This document shows, one piece after another, positions 35,773 to 46,273 of a DNA stretch of 64,000 bases (position 1 is its first letter; every line of letters begins with the position of its first letter). Under the pieces are notes generated by a model. The model saw only the letters and a list, made by a program, of their open reading frames with translations. It did no database searches and was not told where the DNA came from. Origin of the DNA: Annona cherimola (lineage: Eukaryota > Streptophyta > Magnoliopsida > Magnoliales > Annonaceae); assembly GCA_030490835.1 (NCBI GenBank), contig CM059972.1, positions 58,943,563 to 59,007,562 on the forward strand. Direction: 5' to 3'. The translations under genes and the position numbers were made by a program.

Positions 35773-37368
35773 ATGGCACCAAAGAAAGCCGTATCAAAAC
35801 CATACCCCAAACGGGTTCCCACACAACCACAACCTTCATCTCACACAAAAGAAGTTCCTAGAAGAACTAGGACTCCATCAAAAAGTGCTAGAGAGGAACC
35901 ATCAACTTCGACGGGTAAACGGGTTCGATTCCAAACCACTACTCAATCATCTGATCAAGCACCCAGGTCGGAAAGTCAACAACAAACCTCACAGAGCACA
36001 CAATCCGGGACAAGCAAAAGGGGCACTGCGGCTGGGAAAGCCCAAGTATTGAAGATGCCCACTACCTACTTCAAAACCGAGCTCCAACATAGCCGTTTTT
36101 ACAAAAAATTCTACGAACGGAAGGTATTCATACCCAAGATTATAGATTTTAATTTCTTGAAAGAATATGGATCCGACATAGAAGATCTATTGGATTTTCA
36201 AGGATGGACCAATTTGCTAAAGGAAGACGAAAGGGTCTATCCAGATCTTACTCGAATGTTTTATTATCTATGGGATGAAGAATACTTTGGAACATTCGTC
36301 AAAGGAGTAGAAATGGATTTTGGAATCGGGATAGTTGCAGGTCCGACTGAAGTAATGAGTCATTTAGGACACATACTTGGAGTCCCGTATGAGGATGAGC
36401 CTATTCCAGAAGACCTCACATTGGATCAAATGTATAATCAGCTCACCCGGAGCAACAAGTACCATCCGGGAATCAAATTCCTTCGGTACATGGATCTTTC
36501 ACCCAGGCTACGAGTGCTCAGACTTCTCATTGCCCACTGCATCTACCCAAAGGGCGGTGGAAGAAACCAATTAAACCCACAAGAAGCGGGGATACTATGG
36601 AAAGTGGCCAACAGGGTCAAGGTGAGCTTACCAAAGTTATTTCTTGAAGCCTTGGCATCTAGAAAGGATAACCCACGAGGAGTCCTCCCTTATGGCACGT
36701 GGATCACAAAGATTCTTGAATTCTTCAAAGTGGATATTGAAGGCGAGCCTTTCGAAGTGCTCAAATCCACAAATGCCATAAATAAAGCACTAATCCAAAG
36801 AATGAAGATCAATCTGCTTGAACTAAGGCATGAAGCTTCAGAAGAAGAGCGAGAAGACAATGCACAAGCTGAGGGGGAGCAACCTCCCGCGGCACCACTT
36901 GCTCAAGAGGTGCCAGCATCTCCCATATCGCACGGATCCTATTCTCCACAAGGATCTGCTGCACGTGAACGGGTGCCTCCAACCTCATCTGAGGAAGTCA
37001 CTCTAAAAGTTTTGAAAGATGAAATCGTTGCCGTCCGTGAAGAAATGGGTCACCAAGAAGACCGGCTGACGAGTCTTGTGACCGAAGTGTTGGCGGCAAT
37101 CAATAATATGCATTCCCAAAAAAATCGAATCGATCGGGAATTGCGTACCATCCGATATCATCTCGCCTCCGGCCGTCACAAGAAGCGACCCATGCCTGAA
37201 CTTGATCCCTTCGAATCGGGTTCAGTTCATCGCGAGCCTTCTCCTGCACCCGTTTCCTCCTACTACTCATCCGCCCATGTCCGTCCCATCAAACCAACTC
37301 ATTCTATCTATCCCATTTCCCAATTTCAAATTACCAAGTCTTTGGTAATTGACAAATTTTTTGAGTGA
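35773..37368 (+). CDS. Third ORF protein of SIRE-like copia (531 aa), function unknown
   Basis: This is an intact 531-residue frame in the position where SIRE-type elements carry an 'env-like' gene. Residues 1 to about 95 are basic, rich in Ser, Thr, Gln and Pro (MAPKKAVSKPYPKR...), and look disordered. Residues about 95-355 form a globular block with LKMPTTYFKTELQHSRFY, RMFYYLWDEEYF, DQMYNQL, and LRLLIAHCIYPKGGGRNQLN. This resembles the plant-wide 'putative plant transposon protein' type found in many retroelements, matched from memory and not searched. A second disordered stretch precedes a predicted coiled coil at about 410-460 (EVTLKVLKDEIVAVREEMGH...). I see no signal peptide and no membrane segment, which argues against a fusion envelope. 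The ATG at 35773 is also the start used in the outer copy. The role is unknown; a nucleic-acid-binding or particle-associated role is possible. Confidence 0.85.
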   Translation: MAPKKAVSKPYPKRVPTQPQPSSHTKEVPRRTRTPSKSAREEPSTSTGKRVRFQTTTQSSDQAPRSESQQQTSQSTQSGTSKRGTAAGKAQVLKMPTTYFKTELQHSRFYKKFYERKVFIPKIIDFNFLKEYGSDIEDLLDFQGWTNLLKEDERVYPDLTRMFYYLWDEEYFGTFVKGVEMDFGIGIVAGPTEVMSHLGHILGVPYEDEPIPEDLTLDQMYNQLTRSNKYHPGIKFLRYMDLSPRLRVLRLLIAHCIYPKGGGRNQLNPQEAGILWKVANRVKVSLPKLFLEALASRKDNPRGVLPYGTWITKILEFFKVDIEGEPFEVLKSTNAINKALIQRMKINLLELRHEASEEEREDNAQAEGEQPPAAPLAQEVPASPISHGSYSPQGSAARERVPPTSSEEVTLKVLKDEIVAVREEMGHQEDRLTSLVTEVLAAINNMHSQKNRIDRELRTIRYHLASGRHKKRPMPELDPFESGSVHREPSPAPVSSYYSSAHVRPIKPTHSIYPISQFQITKSLVIDKFFE

Positions 37369-37766
37369 TTGAAAAAAGGGGGAGAAAAGATAGGTTTGAG
37401 CGTTTTCTTTTTGGGTTGGGTAATTTGTATAGGTTTCATTTTTGTTTTACATTGTATTTTGAAACTTGATACATATATGAAAGTTGTGTTATGCTTGCAA
37501 TGATTAATATGTTTGAATGATATGAATGATATGAAAGTAATGCTCAAAGTTGTGTTATGCTTGCAATAATTAATATGTTTGAATGATATGAATGATATGA
37601 AAGTAATGCTCTGTCATGAATATATTTTTCTATGATAATGGTTTGAAAAGCTCTGAACTATATGGTTGAAAGTACCTAGGACAATGCTCTGTTTTTCAAA
37701 CAAATATATATGAACATGATTAATGTGTTGAAAGGTATCAACTCAAATGTAGTTTTGTCAATCATC
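37369..37766. other. Spacer between third ORF and polypurine tract
   Basis: This is AT-rich and non-coding. It contains a short direct duplication: a block reading AAAGTTGTGTTATGCTTGCA with following GAATGATATGAATGATATGA is present at about 37480-37540 and again at about 37546-37610. Confidence 0.6.
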
Positions 37767-37779
37767 AAAAAGGGGGAGA
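37767..37779 (+). other. Polypurine tract of inner element
   Basis: AAAAAGGGGGAGA lies one base before the 3' LTR's TGTTGG. It is the plus-strand priming site, and its wording is typical of SIRE-type elements. Confidence 0.95.
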
Positions 37780-37780
37780 T

Positions 37781-39390
37781 TGTTGGAAACAATGTTCCAA
37801 ACAAAACAAATTGACCAAAGTATAAGTTTTGATGATTAAACAAAGACTAATTTGAGTATATAAGGTGTACTAATGAGTTTGCCAAGTGTTTAAGGAAAAC
37901 AAAGAAGTCAAGTCGATTACCAAGTCGACTTGGACTTCGACTTGGGGTGAAGTCGATACCTAAGTCGACTTCACAAGCGACTTCAAATGGCAAAAGGTGG
38001 ATAGCATTGAAAATAGAAAACAAGCAAATGAAGTCGCAGGTCAAGTCGACTCCAGGTGCGACTTAGGAAACCAAGTCGCAGACGAAGTCGACTCCAGCAT
38101 CGACTTCAGGCCTCCAGAGTTGAAAAGTGGAAACGAACATGACGGAGTCGCACACGAGGTCGACTCCATGTGCGACTTGGGTGAAATCGCAGACGAGGTC
38201 GACTCCAACTTTGACTTGAGGAGTTCAGACTTGAAGATTGAAGTTTCAAGCTTATTTCAAGGATCCATTTGGACTTTATCAAATCCAAATAAGATGCAAA
38301 CTTCATTCTCAAAAAGCAACTAAAGTTTCTTGAAGATCAAAAGTTAAGATTCATATTCAAAGTTCAAATCAAGTCTATCAAGTCCAAAGCTAATTCTCAA
38401 GCTTATTCTAAATGAAGCAATACCCAAGTCATGAAGACCAATTTTACAAAGTTCAAGACAGTTCAAGAGGATCAAGGTGTTTTTGCAAAAGACCAAGCCA
38501 AGTCGCAACCCAAGTCGACTCCAGGATCGACTTGAGTTGAAGACTGAAGGCCAAGTTGACCCAGACTCGGACTTGGAAATCTGAAGAACTGGAGTCGCAC
38601 ACGAGGTCGACTCCAGGTGCGACTTGGAAGCCAAGTCGCAGGCCAAGTCGACTCCACATGCGACTTGGGTCACAACGGTCGGAATTTATTTGAACGTTGG
38701 CGCATTAAATGCGCGCCACCTATTCTCTAACGTTCGGATTCCCTCCAAAATTATAAATAGGATTCATGGTGGACGAGGGAAGCAGCTGAGGATCATTAAG
38801 TGTGCTTAACTACTACATTCAAGAGCTCAAAAGAGATCAAGCCACTCAAAGAAGAAGAACTCTACTTCAAACTGCAAGAGCTTCATTTCAGAATCTTCAA
38901 AGCCAATTTTTCAAGTTCTTCTCTGCGCCTAATTGTTGCTACACATCTGTAAAGTGTAGATTTCTTTGTTATTTCATTTATTTGTGATTGAACTTGATCT
39001 AGTTTGAGGAACTAGGATCAAGTGTATGCTAAGTAGTGTGTGATTGGAGTGAGACTCATCACCTACTTGAGCAGTGTGTTGTATGCCCCCTAGAGCTAGA
39101 ATCTAGAAGAGAGCAGTGGCTCTAATTGTATTGAGAGAATACAATAGTGGAACCCAAGTCACAAGGAGTGTGAGCTTGGAAGAGTGGAGTAGGGAGGTTG
39201 CCCGAACCACTATAAAAATCTTGTGTGTTTGATTTATTTATCTGCTCTCTACATTATATTGCTTTCCATTTCGATTCTTCATTAAGGGAACTGGATTAAT
39301 CCGGGGTTAAGTTTCTGTTTAAGTTATAAATTTTTAAATACCCAATTCACCCCTCCCCTCTTGGGTTTTGCCATTAACTCGGGACGAACA
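37781..39390 (+). repeat. 3' LTR of inner element
   Basis: The LTR is 1610 bp and near-identical to 29514-31122. Its terminal CCAACA is changed to CGAACA. Differences seen by eye include C/T at several sites, a CG-to-TC change near 38723, and a G missing from the 5' copy near 30354. Confidence 0.96.
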
Positions 39391-40639
39391 TAAATAACAA
39401 AGGATCTACGCATTACAGATTGTGTAGGCAGATTTGAGCGCGTAGAAGAACTTGTGGAAGCAGTTATGGATGAAGCAGTGGAGCTTTCAGCTGTTTAATG
39501 CAAAGTTTTCCTCGAAACTTCTTGTAGATCACTTAATTGCTAGAGAGAGCGGAACATGAGCTCATTCAATATTTTTTCAACTCCACTAACGTTCACTTGA
39601 TGCTTCTTAAATAATGAGAAGTAAATTTAAACATTTTGTGGTAGGTGGGGCGCATTTAATGCGCCAACGTTCAAATTTTTCCGACCGTTGCGAGCCAAGT
39701 CGCATTTAGAGTCGACTTGGAATGCGACTTCATTCAAGTTACATGGTGGAGTCAACTTCGGGTGTGACTTCACCCAAGTCGCAGACTGGAGTCGACTTCA
39801 GATGCGACTTCAGCCTTCAGCTTCCAACTCAAGTTCCATGCTTGGGTCGACTTGGTCTCGAACTTAATCCAAGTCGCAAGTGGAGTTGACTTCGGATGCG
39901 ACATCACCAACCATATGTATTGTTGGAACTTTAATGCTTTGCTTGTGATCTACATGTGTGTATTATCTTCTTTTCTTTTCTTTTCAAGTTCTTGGGTCTT
40001 CATTGGATGTCCTTGATATGTATTACGATGCCTAAGTTGGGCAATACATTAGTCTCTTGAAGATCCTTGTAGCGGCCTTGACTCATGATTGTTATTTCTT
40101 CTAAGTTTTGATCACCATTCTCTAATAAGGTATCTCTGAAACAATATATGGTTGTTTCATACTTAAGTCGCAGGCCTAGGTCGACTCGGAGTCCGACTTC
40201 ACCCAAGTCGCATACTTAGGTCGACTTGATATGCGACTTCACCTAAGTCGCATGACGGAGTCGACTTGAAGTGTGACTTAACTCTAACATTTTCGAAGTC
40301 TATAGTTGAGGTTTACCCAAGTCGCAGGTAGAGTCGACTTAGGGTTGCGACTTCACCTAAGTCACATGCGAAGTCAACTTCGGTTGCGACTTTGTCTGTC
40401 TCCGAGTCCTAGTTTCAGCTCTGTCGAATTTTTGATGTTTGAAGTCGATCCTGGAGTCGACTTGGATATCGACTTGACCTAAGTCGACTTGGGGTTGCGA
40501 CTTGACCTGTTATCTTTTGAGCTTTGATTTTATACACCTTGGAATCACTTAGCAATCTCATTAGTACTTAAATACTTCTCAAATTGAGTTGTTAATCATC
40601 AAAACATGGATTGTGCTTAATTTACCTTTTATTCCAACA
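39391..40639 (-). repeat. 5' LTR of outer element, proximal part
   Basis: This part resumes the outer LTR after the inner insertion (TAAAT duplicated at 39391-39395). It aligns with 20582-21808 and ends TTCCAACA at 40639. It holds many GTCGAC motifs at about 39690-40500. Confidence 0.92.
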
Positions 40640-40644
40640 ATTTA
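40640..40644. repeat. Target-site duplication ATTTA (right, outer element)
   Basis: This is an exact partner of 20141-20145. Confidence 0.9.
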
Positions 40645-41283
40645 CTGTTTCCATTTAGTGACACTTCTAATTAAAAATTAAAGAATATAGCCTTCAGCAA
40701 ACAAGAACTAAAGATGACAACCAACCATACAATTTTTTAAGAGTAAATGATGGAGATCTAACTCCACCTGATACAAATTTACTTAAATAATAACATACTA
40801 GAATAATAAGTACATAAAACAAAATAATAATAATAATAATAATATTCGAGCAGAAGTTGGAGATCTAGCTCCATTGAATACAAAGTCAACAATCCAAAAC
40901 TTGAGATTGAGGAAGCCTTCTCACTTAGTTCAACCAACAAAACACAAAAAAAAATGTAACTAGGTAGTCATAAAAATCTCATACATTACACACATAAAAG
41001 ATGCTATGCTTAAATACAACACATGCCAGAACATGGGTATTCATGGCAAGCTCACATATAGTACACATAAATGAAAAAAATGTTTATATACCCTTAGTAT
41101 TGTTAGGTTTGCTGGGTGCATAGACTCATGTGAAATTGTTGGTGCTTTAAATACAAGGCAATTTCTCTTATCATGTCCCACTCCTAATTGGTTACCACCA
41201 TGTCAAAATCGTGTCCCATGATTACTTGTTCTTCCATTTCTTCGCACAATATGTGGACCTACAAGATTAGGTGCTTCTAAATT
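40645..41283. other. Unassigned AT-rich spacer
   Basis: No gene is seen except that 41100-41283, read on the minus strand, may continue the C-terminal region of the FRS relic. A short (AAT)n microsatellite lies at about 40823-40845. The phrase 'gagatctaactccacctgatacaaa' near 40751 recurs in changed form near 40860, a small local duplication. Confidence 0.4.
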
Positions 41284-43660
41284 TTATGAAGTTGATGTGG
41301 CACTTGACTCTTGAAGCACATGAGATGGAATAATGTTTGATCTGTCACCAACAAAGTTGAAATTGTCACTTGTAATTGTTGTGTGAGGGCCATTGTGTTC
41401 AATTGGAAGTGGAGTTGCATTCTCATTCACGTCATTATGAGGCAATGCTTTAACTACGTCATTTGCTTTGGTTATGTATTCACTGACCACTTCGCATGCA
41501 CTAGGATTTCTGAAGGCCTCACATCTAAGAAAATTCCATTGCTTACTAATTGTATGAACACGAACTAAGAGGAACTGTTTCACATTGGTTGAAGTTGAAG
41601 TGAAGGGCGCTAAATCGAGATTTAGCAATTTGTGTCCACCGCTATAAGATATGAGATGAAGGCATGGACTCTATCTTCAAAAAACAGAACACAATCAATA
41701 TACATCGACAAACAATCCCACATGATTCAAATTTCATACATGAACATGATGTTATCTTCTCATTTGCATTCCAGAATACAATTTTACCCTTACTCCCATC
41801 TGCGCTATTGAACTTATACATTTGGTACTGTTGCATAACATTGTCACTATCAATACACAAGGCATTATAATATATGTTATCGTCTACCGCCTCTTGAAAT
41901 TCAATGAACACATTGAAGGTGTACACACTTGCCATTTCAACTTTAATATTTAATCGAATTATGAGAATAGGCCTGCCATTAAAGTTTTTCAATTCGCTTC
42001 CCCTTTAGTTTCACGCCTTCTCTTAAGAGCTTTTTCATACTCAATTGCAAAATCCATTTAATTAGACTTATAATTCACAAAGTTGTCAAAAAAGGCATTA
42101 ATGATCTCACTTCTACCTGTAGTTCTCATGCCAGTTGAAAATATACTTGCTGTGAAAGTGGGAATCTACTTCTGATGAATCTTATACATATGAGAAAGCC
42201 ACGAGTTATCTAGTAAATTAAACTCCTCTACCATGTTCACCCAAAGACTTTCACAGTCCTCAATAGTCTTCGTACTGTATAAATAATTATTCCATTTTGC
42301 CTTAAAAGTTGGATGATATGGGATAACTTTTCATGTAATTTCTTGCAAATGTGCCACAAACATAACATATGATTTGTGTTTGGAAAAATTGTAGCTATTG
42401 CACTTGCCATGGCTACATCTTGATCTGTGATGATTGTTTTTGGCAAAATGTCACTCATTGCGTTCAAAATTCTTGAACAACCATGTGAAGTCTTCTATTG
42501 TCTCCTTAAATAGTAATCCTGCGCCAAATAACACAATTTGCTTATGGTGATTGACACCAACAATTGACGCAAATGGTATATCATACTCATTAGTCTTATA
42601 TGTTGTGTCAAAACACACAACATCATTAAATGCCATATAATCTTCTTTTGATTTTCCATCTACCCAAAAACAGGAAGTCAATCTCATATCATCATCAACT
42701 TGTACCTCATACATGAATTGAGCACCACTTCACTCCTTTGTTGGAAAAAAATGCAATAAAGCATTCGCATCACTTTCATACCTTGCTTGTCGTTTTTTCC
42801 TTAAAGCATTCATTGCATTCCTAGCATCTCTTTTTGGGAAGCCAAGATGTTTAGAACCTCCTACTTCCCCTCTAAAGAAATGAAAAGATCGTGCTACACC
42901 AACTCCTGATTCTTTTAAACTTATAATCATAGTCAAGTGATCATCTGTGAAATTCTTGTGAGACCACAATATGCAAGTCTTTCTAGGAGTACAACGTGCA
43001 TGACTATGTCTTTGTATAAATTGGATGATGTTGAATATCTTCTATTAGACATTGAAATTCACTGTAAACATTGCTCATGAACAATGGGAAATAGGACAAG
43101 CTTTCAGTTTCCTTTTATCAACATCCACTAATTTCTCACCAGCTTTGGAGCATTTGAGCACTCGCATAACAAACTCACTTGACCTTGTTTTACATGTGCT
43201 ATCTTTTTTTGCACACTAAAAACACAAATCCAAGCATAAAGATAAAATGTGAAAAATTCTTCTTTTGAAGTGAACTCCATACCTAAAATTGACTTTCCTT
43301 CCAATGGAGCATCTAGTATGAAACTCATAACTATATTTTGGACATCACCTATATTTACATTTATACTTGAGGTTGCCTGCACATTTAAATTATAGGTTTT
43401 TCCCCGTCTCTGTCTGAGCTACATCATCCATTACTCTTGACTCCATGTGAGAATCTTGCATAAAATTGCCAATAGTCTCATCCATATTTAATGACACAAC
43501 TTTGACCACTTCATTTGCGCTTTCAAACTGATCAAGTGCTTCTCCGCACGCATTACTTTCCATAAGAAGCAAAAAATATTGTCTATCTCCACAGTAAACT
43601 GAAATAACAAAAATAGTAACAAAGAAGCGTAATTGACGTAAATTAAAAAATAGCAATGAG
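41284..43660 (-). pseudogene. FAR1/FRS-related (MULE-transposase-derived) pseudogene
   Basis: Read on the minus strand, the order is that of FAR1-related sequence proteins. An N-terminal acidic region begins MESNACGEALDQFES (about 43560). The FAR1 DNA-binding zinc domain is at 43382-43130 (GMEFTSKEEFFTFYLYA...). The transposase core is at 42714-42237, with CFWVDGKSKEDYMAFNDVVC, FDTTYKTNEYDIPFA and TIITDQDVAMASAI. A SWIM zinc finger (CSCMKFESCGIVCRCIL) is at about 41690-41740, then a C-terminal tail. It is broken: 1 bp frameshifts near 42470 and 42310, and in-frame stops near 42165, 42060 and 42005. FRS proteins are transcription factors in light signalling, derived from Mutator-like transposases. 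An ancient MULE cannot be excluded, but no terminal inverted repeats were found around it. Confidence 0.85.
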
Positions 43661-43869
43661 TTTGTTATTAATTAACATAAATTCTATAAAAACATCTCTA
43701 AGAATACATATTAAATAGTATAGTTGGTGATTATTAGAAATTAAAATTTTAAAAAATTCCAATGACACCATATCAAAGAATTTTTAAATGAATTAACTTC
43801 AAAGACACTAATTTCATATAATCAAAGCTTATTTACTAACTACAATGAAATTAAATAAAGTGTTTATCA

Positions 43870-44170
43870 AGGAGCATTTGCAACTCCTCTGTAAGATTTA
43901 GATTTTGGACGTGTGTTTTTCTCAAAACTTTTCAACATAGAACTTTTTAATCTAAAACTTTTTACTTGCTACAACTATCATTTTTTTAATATTTCTTCAC
44001 ATATTTCTGTACAACTACTCATCCAACTAACCTATCTATTTTAATTTTATTCTCTCTACTTTTCATCATTATCTCTATTACGTCCTATCATTTTCTCTCA
44101 TTTTAAAAACTTTTATATAAAAAAAACTTTTCATTAAAAATTTTATCATTTTCCAGACACGTCCTTCAAC
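43870..44170 (-). mobile_element. MITE family C, copy 1
   Basis: This is a reverse-oriented relative of 55413-55692. On the plus strand it has 'ctaaaactttttacttgctacaactatc', 'tctattttaattttattc' and 'aaaacttttcatta' blocks in the inverted order of the other copies. The ends are imperfect. Confidence 0.6.
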
Positions 44171-44366
44171 CTTTGATATTCCTTTTTAGAGATATATTGT
44201 TACATGCACTAGACTAGACTAGTTAGACTATGAACGGTTGGCTAGCTTGGTTTTAGACCAAATTGGTTTCAATGGTTTTCATTAGAGGTGGTCGATTTAG
44301 GGCTTTGCTTGCGGCCATGAAAATTTGAGAGGGAGGAAAGGGTTTTATATATGGACATCGATTTAG
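44171..44366. other. Unassigned spacer between MITEs
   Basis: Nothing identifiable is seen apart from short direct repeats (CTAGACTAG). Confidence 0.4.
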
Positions 44367-44676
44367 TGCACCCGGGTGTGAAAACTCTTTTTTTTTTTGA
44401 AATTTTTTATATAACTGTTAATCAATGTGTATTTAACATGTGTATCAATTTTAGAGATTTGCAGATATTTTTTTTGAATTTTTTTAAAATGAGTGGTACT
44501 TTGTTAATTTTTTAATTACGAAACTGCCACTGATTTTAAAATTTTTTTAAAAATCTACAAATCTCCAAAATTAGTAAAAACTGATACACATGTTAAATAC
44601 ATCTTGATTATTAGTTGTATAAAATAAATTTTAAAAAAATAAAAAATGGGTTAAATGCTTCAGTGCCCCGGGTGCA
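44367..44676. mobile_element. Foldback MITE family D
   Basis: The two ends are inverted: TGCACCCGGGTGTG on the left and CCCCGGGTGCA on the right. The similarity continues through the arms, with AACATGTGTATCA on the left and TGATACACATGTT on the right, and with GAGATTTG opposite CAAATCTC. It is about 310 bp, AT-rich and non-coding. Confidence 0.75.
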
Positions 44677-44949
44677 TCTAAAAATATCCTTTCATATATG
44701 AGGTGCTCACACCGATTGAATCAGGCAATTCAGAAAACGAAAACCAACCTAGTTAAACTGGTTCACACCGGCTTATTTTCCCAGCCTGAATTAGTGACCG
44801 ATTCACCGATTCCCAATTGAATTGGTTGAATTAGCCAGTCCAATCATATTCTTACAACATTATGTCAAACACACTCATTTTTGCTCCTAAAACGTGTGTA
44901 ACATATGCTCTCTTTGGTTTCCCACTTTTTACAAAAATTTTCATCCACC

Positions 44950-45240
44950 TTTTAAATTAAGTATGCGTTTTGGGAGTAATAAAAATTTTGGATGAAAAGT
45001 TTTTTGTATACAAATTTTTAAAATAAAAGAAAATGATGTAATATGATAGGGATAATCATAAAGAGTTTAGAAAGTAAAGTTAAAACATCTAGATTAGTTA
45101 TAAATAGTTATATAGAAACGATTAAAAAGTATGATAGTTGTGTAAGAAGAAAAAATAATTAGAAAATAGACTAGTTGTGAAGAGTGAATATTTTTAGTTT
45201 GTAAAGTTTTTATTATTACCAAATATGCCCTTAGAAAGAC
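44950..45240 (+). mobile_element. MITE family C, copy 2
   Basis: It shares the order GTTTTGG..., GATGAAAAGTTTT, AAAATGATGTAATATGATAG, TAGTTGTG..., then ACCAAATATGCCC at the right end with copies at 45365 and 55413. The terminal pair (GCGTTTTGG and CCAAATATGC) is a diverged GCGTGTTTGG inverted repeat. It has no coding capacity. Confidence 0.7.
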
Positions 45241-45364
45241 GAGAATGAAAAAAACCTGCATTGAGCTCCATTGGCACCAATGGGTCCATTCTATGGCCAA
45301 CACCATGCATATGTTAAAAAGTTGGTCCAACTTATACCACCCCACCACCATATAATATATTATG

Positions 45365-45640
45365 AGCGTGTTTAGAAGGGAAATGATAAAACTTTCGGAT
45401 TAAAAATTTTTTGAAATAGGAGAAAATAATATAATATGGTAAAAGTATTGATAAGGAGTAAAAAAAATAAAGTTAAAATAAATAGGTTAGCCGTATTAGT
45501 AATTATATAAAAATAATTGAAAAGTAGGTAGATCTATAAGTAAATGTGAAGAAATAATTAAAAAATAGAATAATAGTAAAGAATAAAAAGTTTTGGTTTG
45601 AAAAGTCAACGCTAATATATTGCCAAATTATACAAGGTGT
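45365..45640 (+). mobile_element. MITE family C, copy 3
   Basis: It begins GAGCGTGTTTAGAAGGG and runs through AAAATAATATAATATGGTAA and AAGAATAAAAAGTTTTGG, ending near TTGCCAAATTATAC. It has the same layout as copies 2 and 4, and lies within 130 bp of copy 2. Confidence 0.7.
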
Positions 45641-46264
45641 GTATAAAAGAGTGAAAACTTTTCTTTTTCATTTTACTAAACAACTTTAAATATCATCTTC
45701 TTGTAAATAATTCATGGCATATGATGCCACTCGCAAATTTAAAAAAAAAAAATCATTTATGAACGTCTATTTAATGAAAATAATAAAGTTTGTTGTTCAT
45801 AATCATGATATGCGAAAAACATGTTCATAAAGTATGACGAACATATTATTCTTTTGCTAACAGTGATGGCTGATCGCAATTCAAATTGGTCTCTGAATTT
45901 TTTTATTCTTCCTTTTTGTGCATAGGGAAAGAGGCAATAGGGAAATTGAGGCAGAATCATTTTCAATTCTCTGCGTCTCACGCGGAATCCTCCCACTCTT
46001 ACCCTTGGCATCTTCTGTTCCTTGGGGTATTAGCAACTCCGCGTGCAACTTATGCATGGCATGGGACGAAAGGATCAATGGACTTGCCATGCGATATCAA
46101 CCAGCTTGGTCAACGAGCAGTACCGCAGTAGCATAGTTCCCCGCCTCTCTCACGCCGTCACGTGGAATCCTGCCTCTTGCCCTTGCCATCTTCCATTCCT
46201 TATGATATAATTAGCAACTCCTTATGCAACTCATTTCATTCTATTAAAACAAACAAATAAACAA
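45641..46264. other. Unassigned spacer
   Basis: This contains a short near-repeat. A block with CTCACGCGGAATCCTCCC, then CTTGGCATCTTC and TATTAGCAACTCC at about 45977-46035 recurs at about 46150-46222. The overlapping open frames here are not recognisable proteins. Confidence 0.4.
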
Positions 46265-46273
46265 TAAAATAAA
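46265..46273. repeat. 9 bp target-site duplication TAAAATAAA (left)
   Basis: This matches 46659-46667 exactly. It is low-complexity, so chance matching is possible, but its position against both element ends supports it. Confidence 0.7.

Larger units (their letters stand above)
29514..39390 (+). mobile_element. Inner SIRE-like Ty1/copia element, full length and young
   Basis: The element is 9877 bp with an exact 5 bp duplication TAAAT and LTRs of 1609 and 1610 bp starting TGTTGGAAAC. The primer site is at 31125-31136, gag-pol at 31171-35336, a motif array at 35373-35525, a third ORF at 35773-37368 and a polypurine tract at 37767-37779. By eye the LTRs differ at about 13 positions plus one 1 bp indel, which is under 1% and means a recent insertion. 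It sits in the outer element's 5' LTR in the opposite orientation. Gag-pol is broken, so the element could move only with enzymes from another copy. Confidence 0.96.
20146..40639 (-). mobile_element. Outer SIRE-like Ty1/copia element (split by an inner copy)
   Basis: This is a complete older element on the minus strand of about 10.6 kb once the inner insertion is removed. The 5' LTR is at 40639-39396 plus 29513-29076, the tRNA-Met primer site at 29062-29073, gag-pol at 29027 to about 24100, a third ORF at 23745-22117, the polypurine tract at 21820-21810, and the 3' LTR at 21808-20146. The exact 5 bp duplication ATTTA flanks it. All coding parts are broken by stops and indels. It belongs to the same family as the inner element (same LTR ends TGTTGG...CCAACA, same third ORF), but it is visibly more diverged and so older. 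Confidence 0.93.

Noticed and set aside
35362..35861. 124- and 70-residue open frames before the third ORF
   Set aside because: Low-complexity Ser/Leu/Arg translations of the GTCGAC array and CT-rich leader, with no domain; they overlap the supported start at 35773.
35773..37368. Calling the third ORF an envelope protein
   Set aside because: Position alone suggests env, but no signal peptide, membrane segment or cleavage motif is visible.
40000..40206. 68-residue minus-strand frame in the outer LTR
   Set aside because: A translation of the motif-rich U3, not kept in the sister LTR at 20146-21808.
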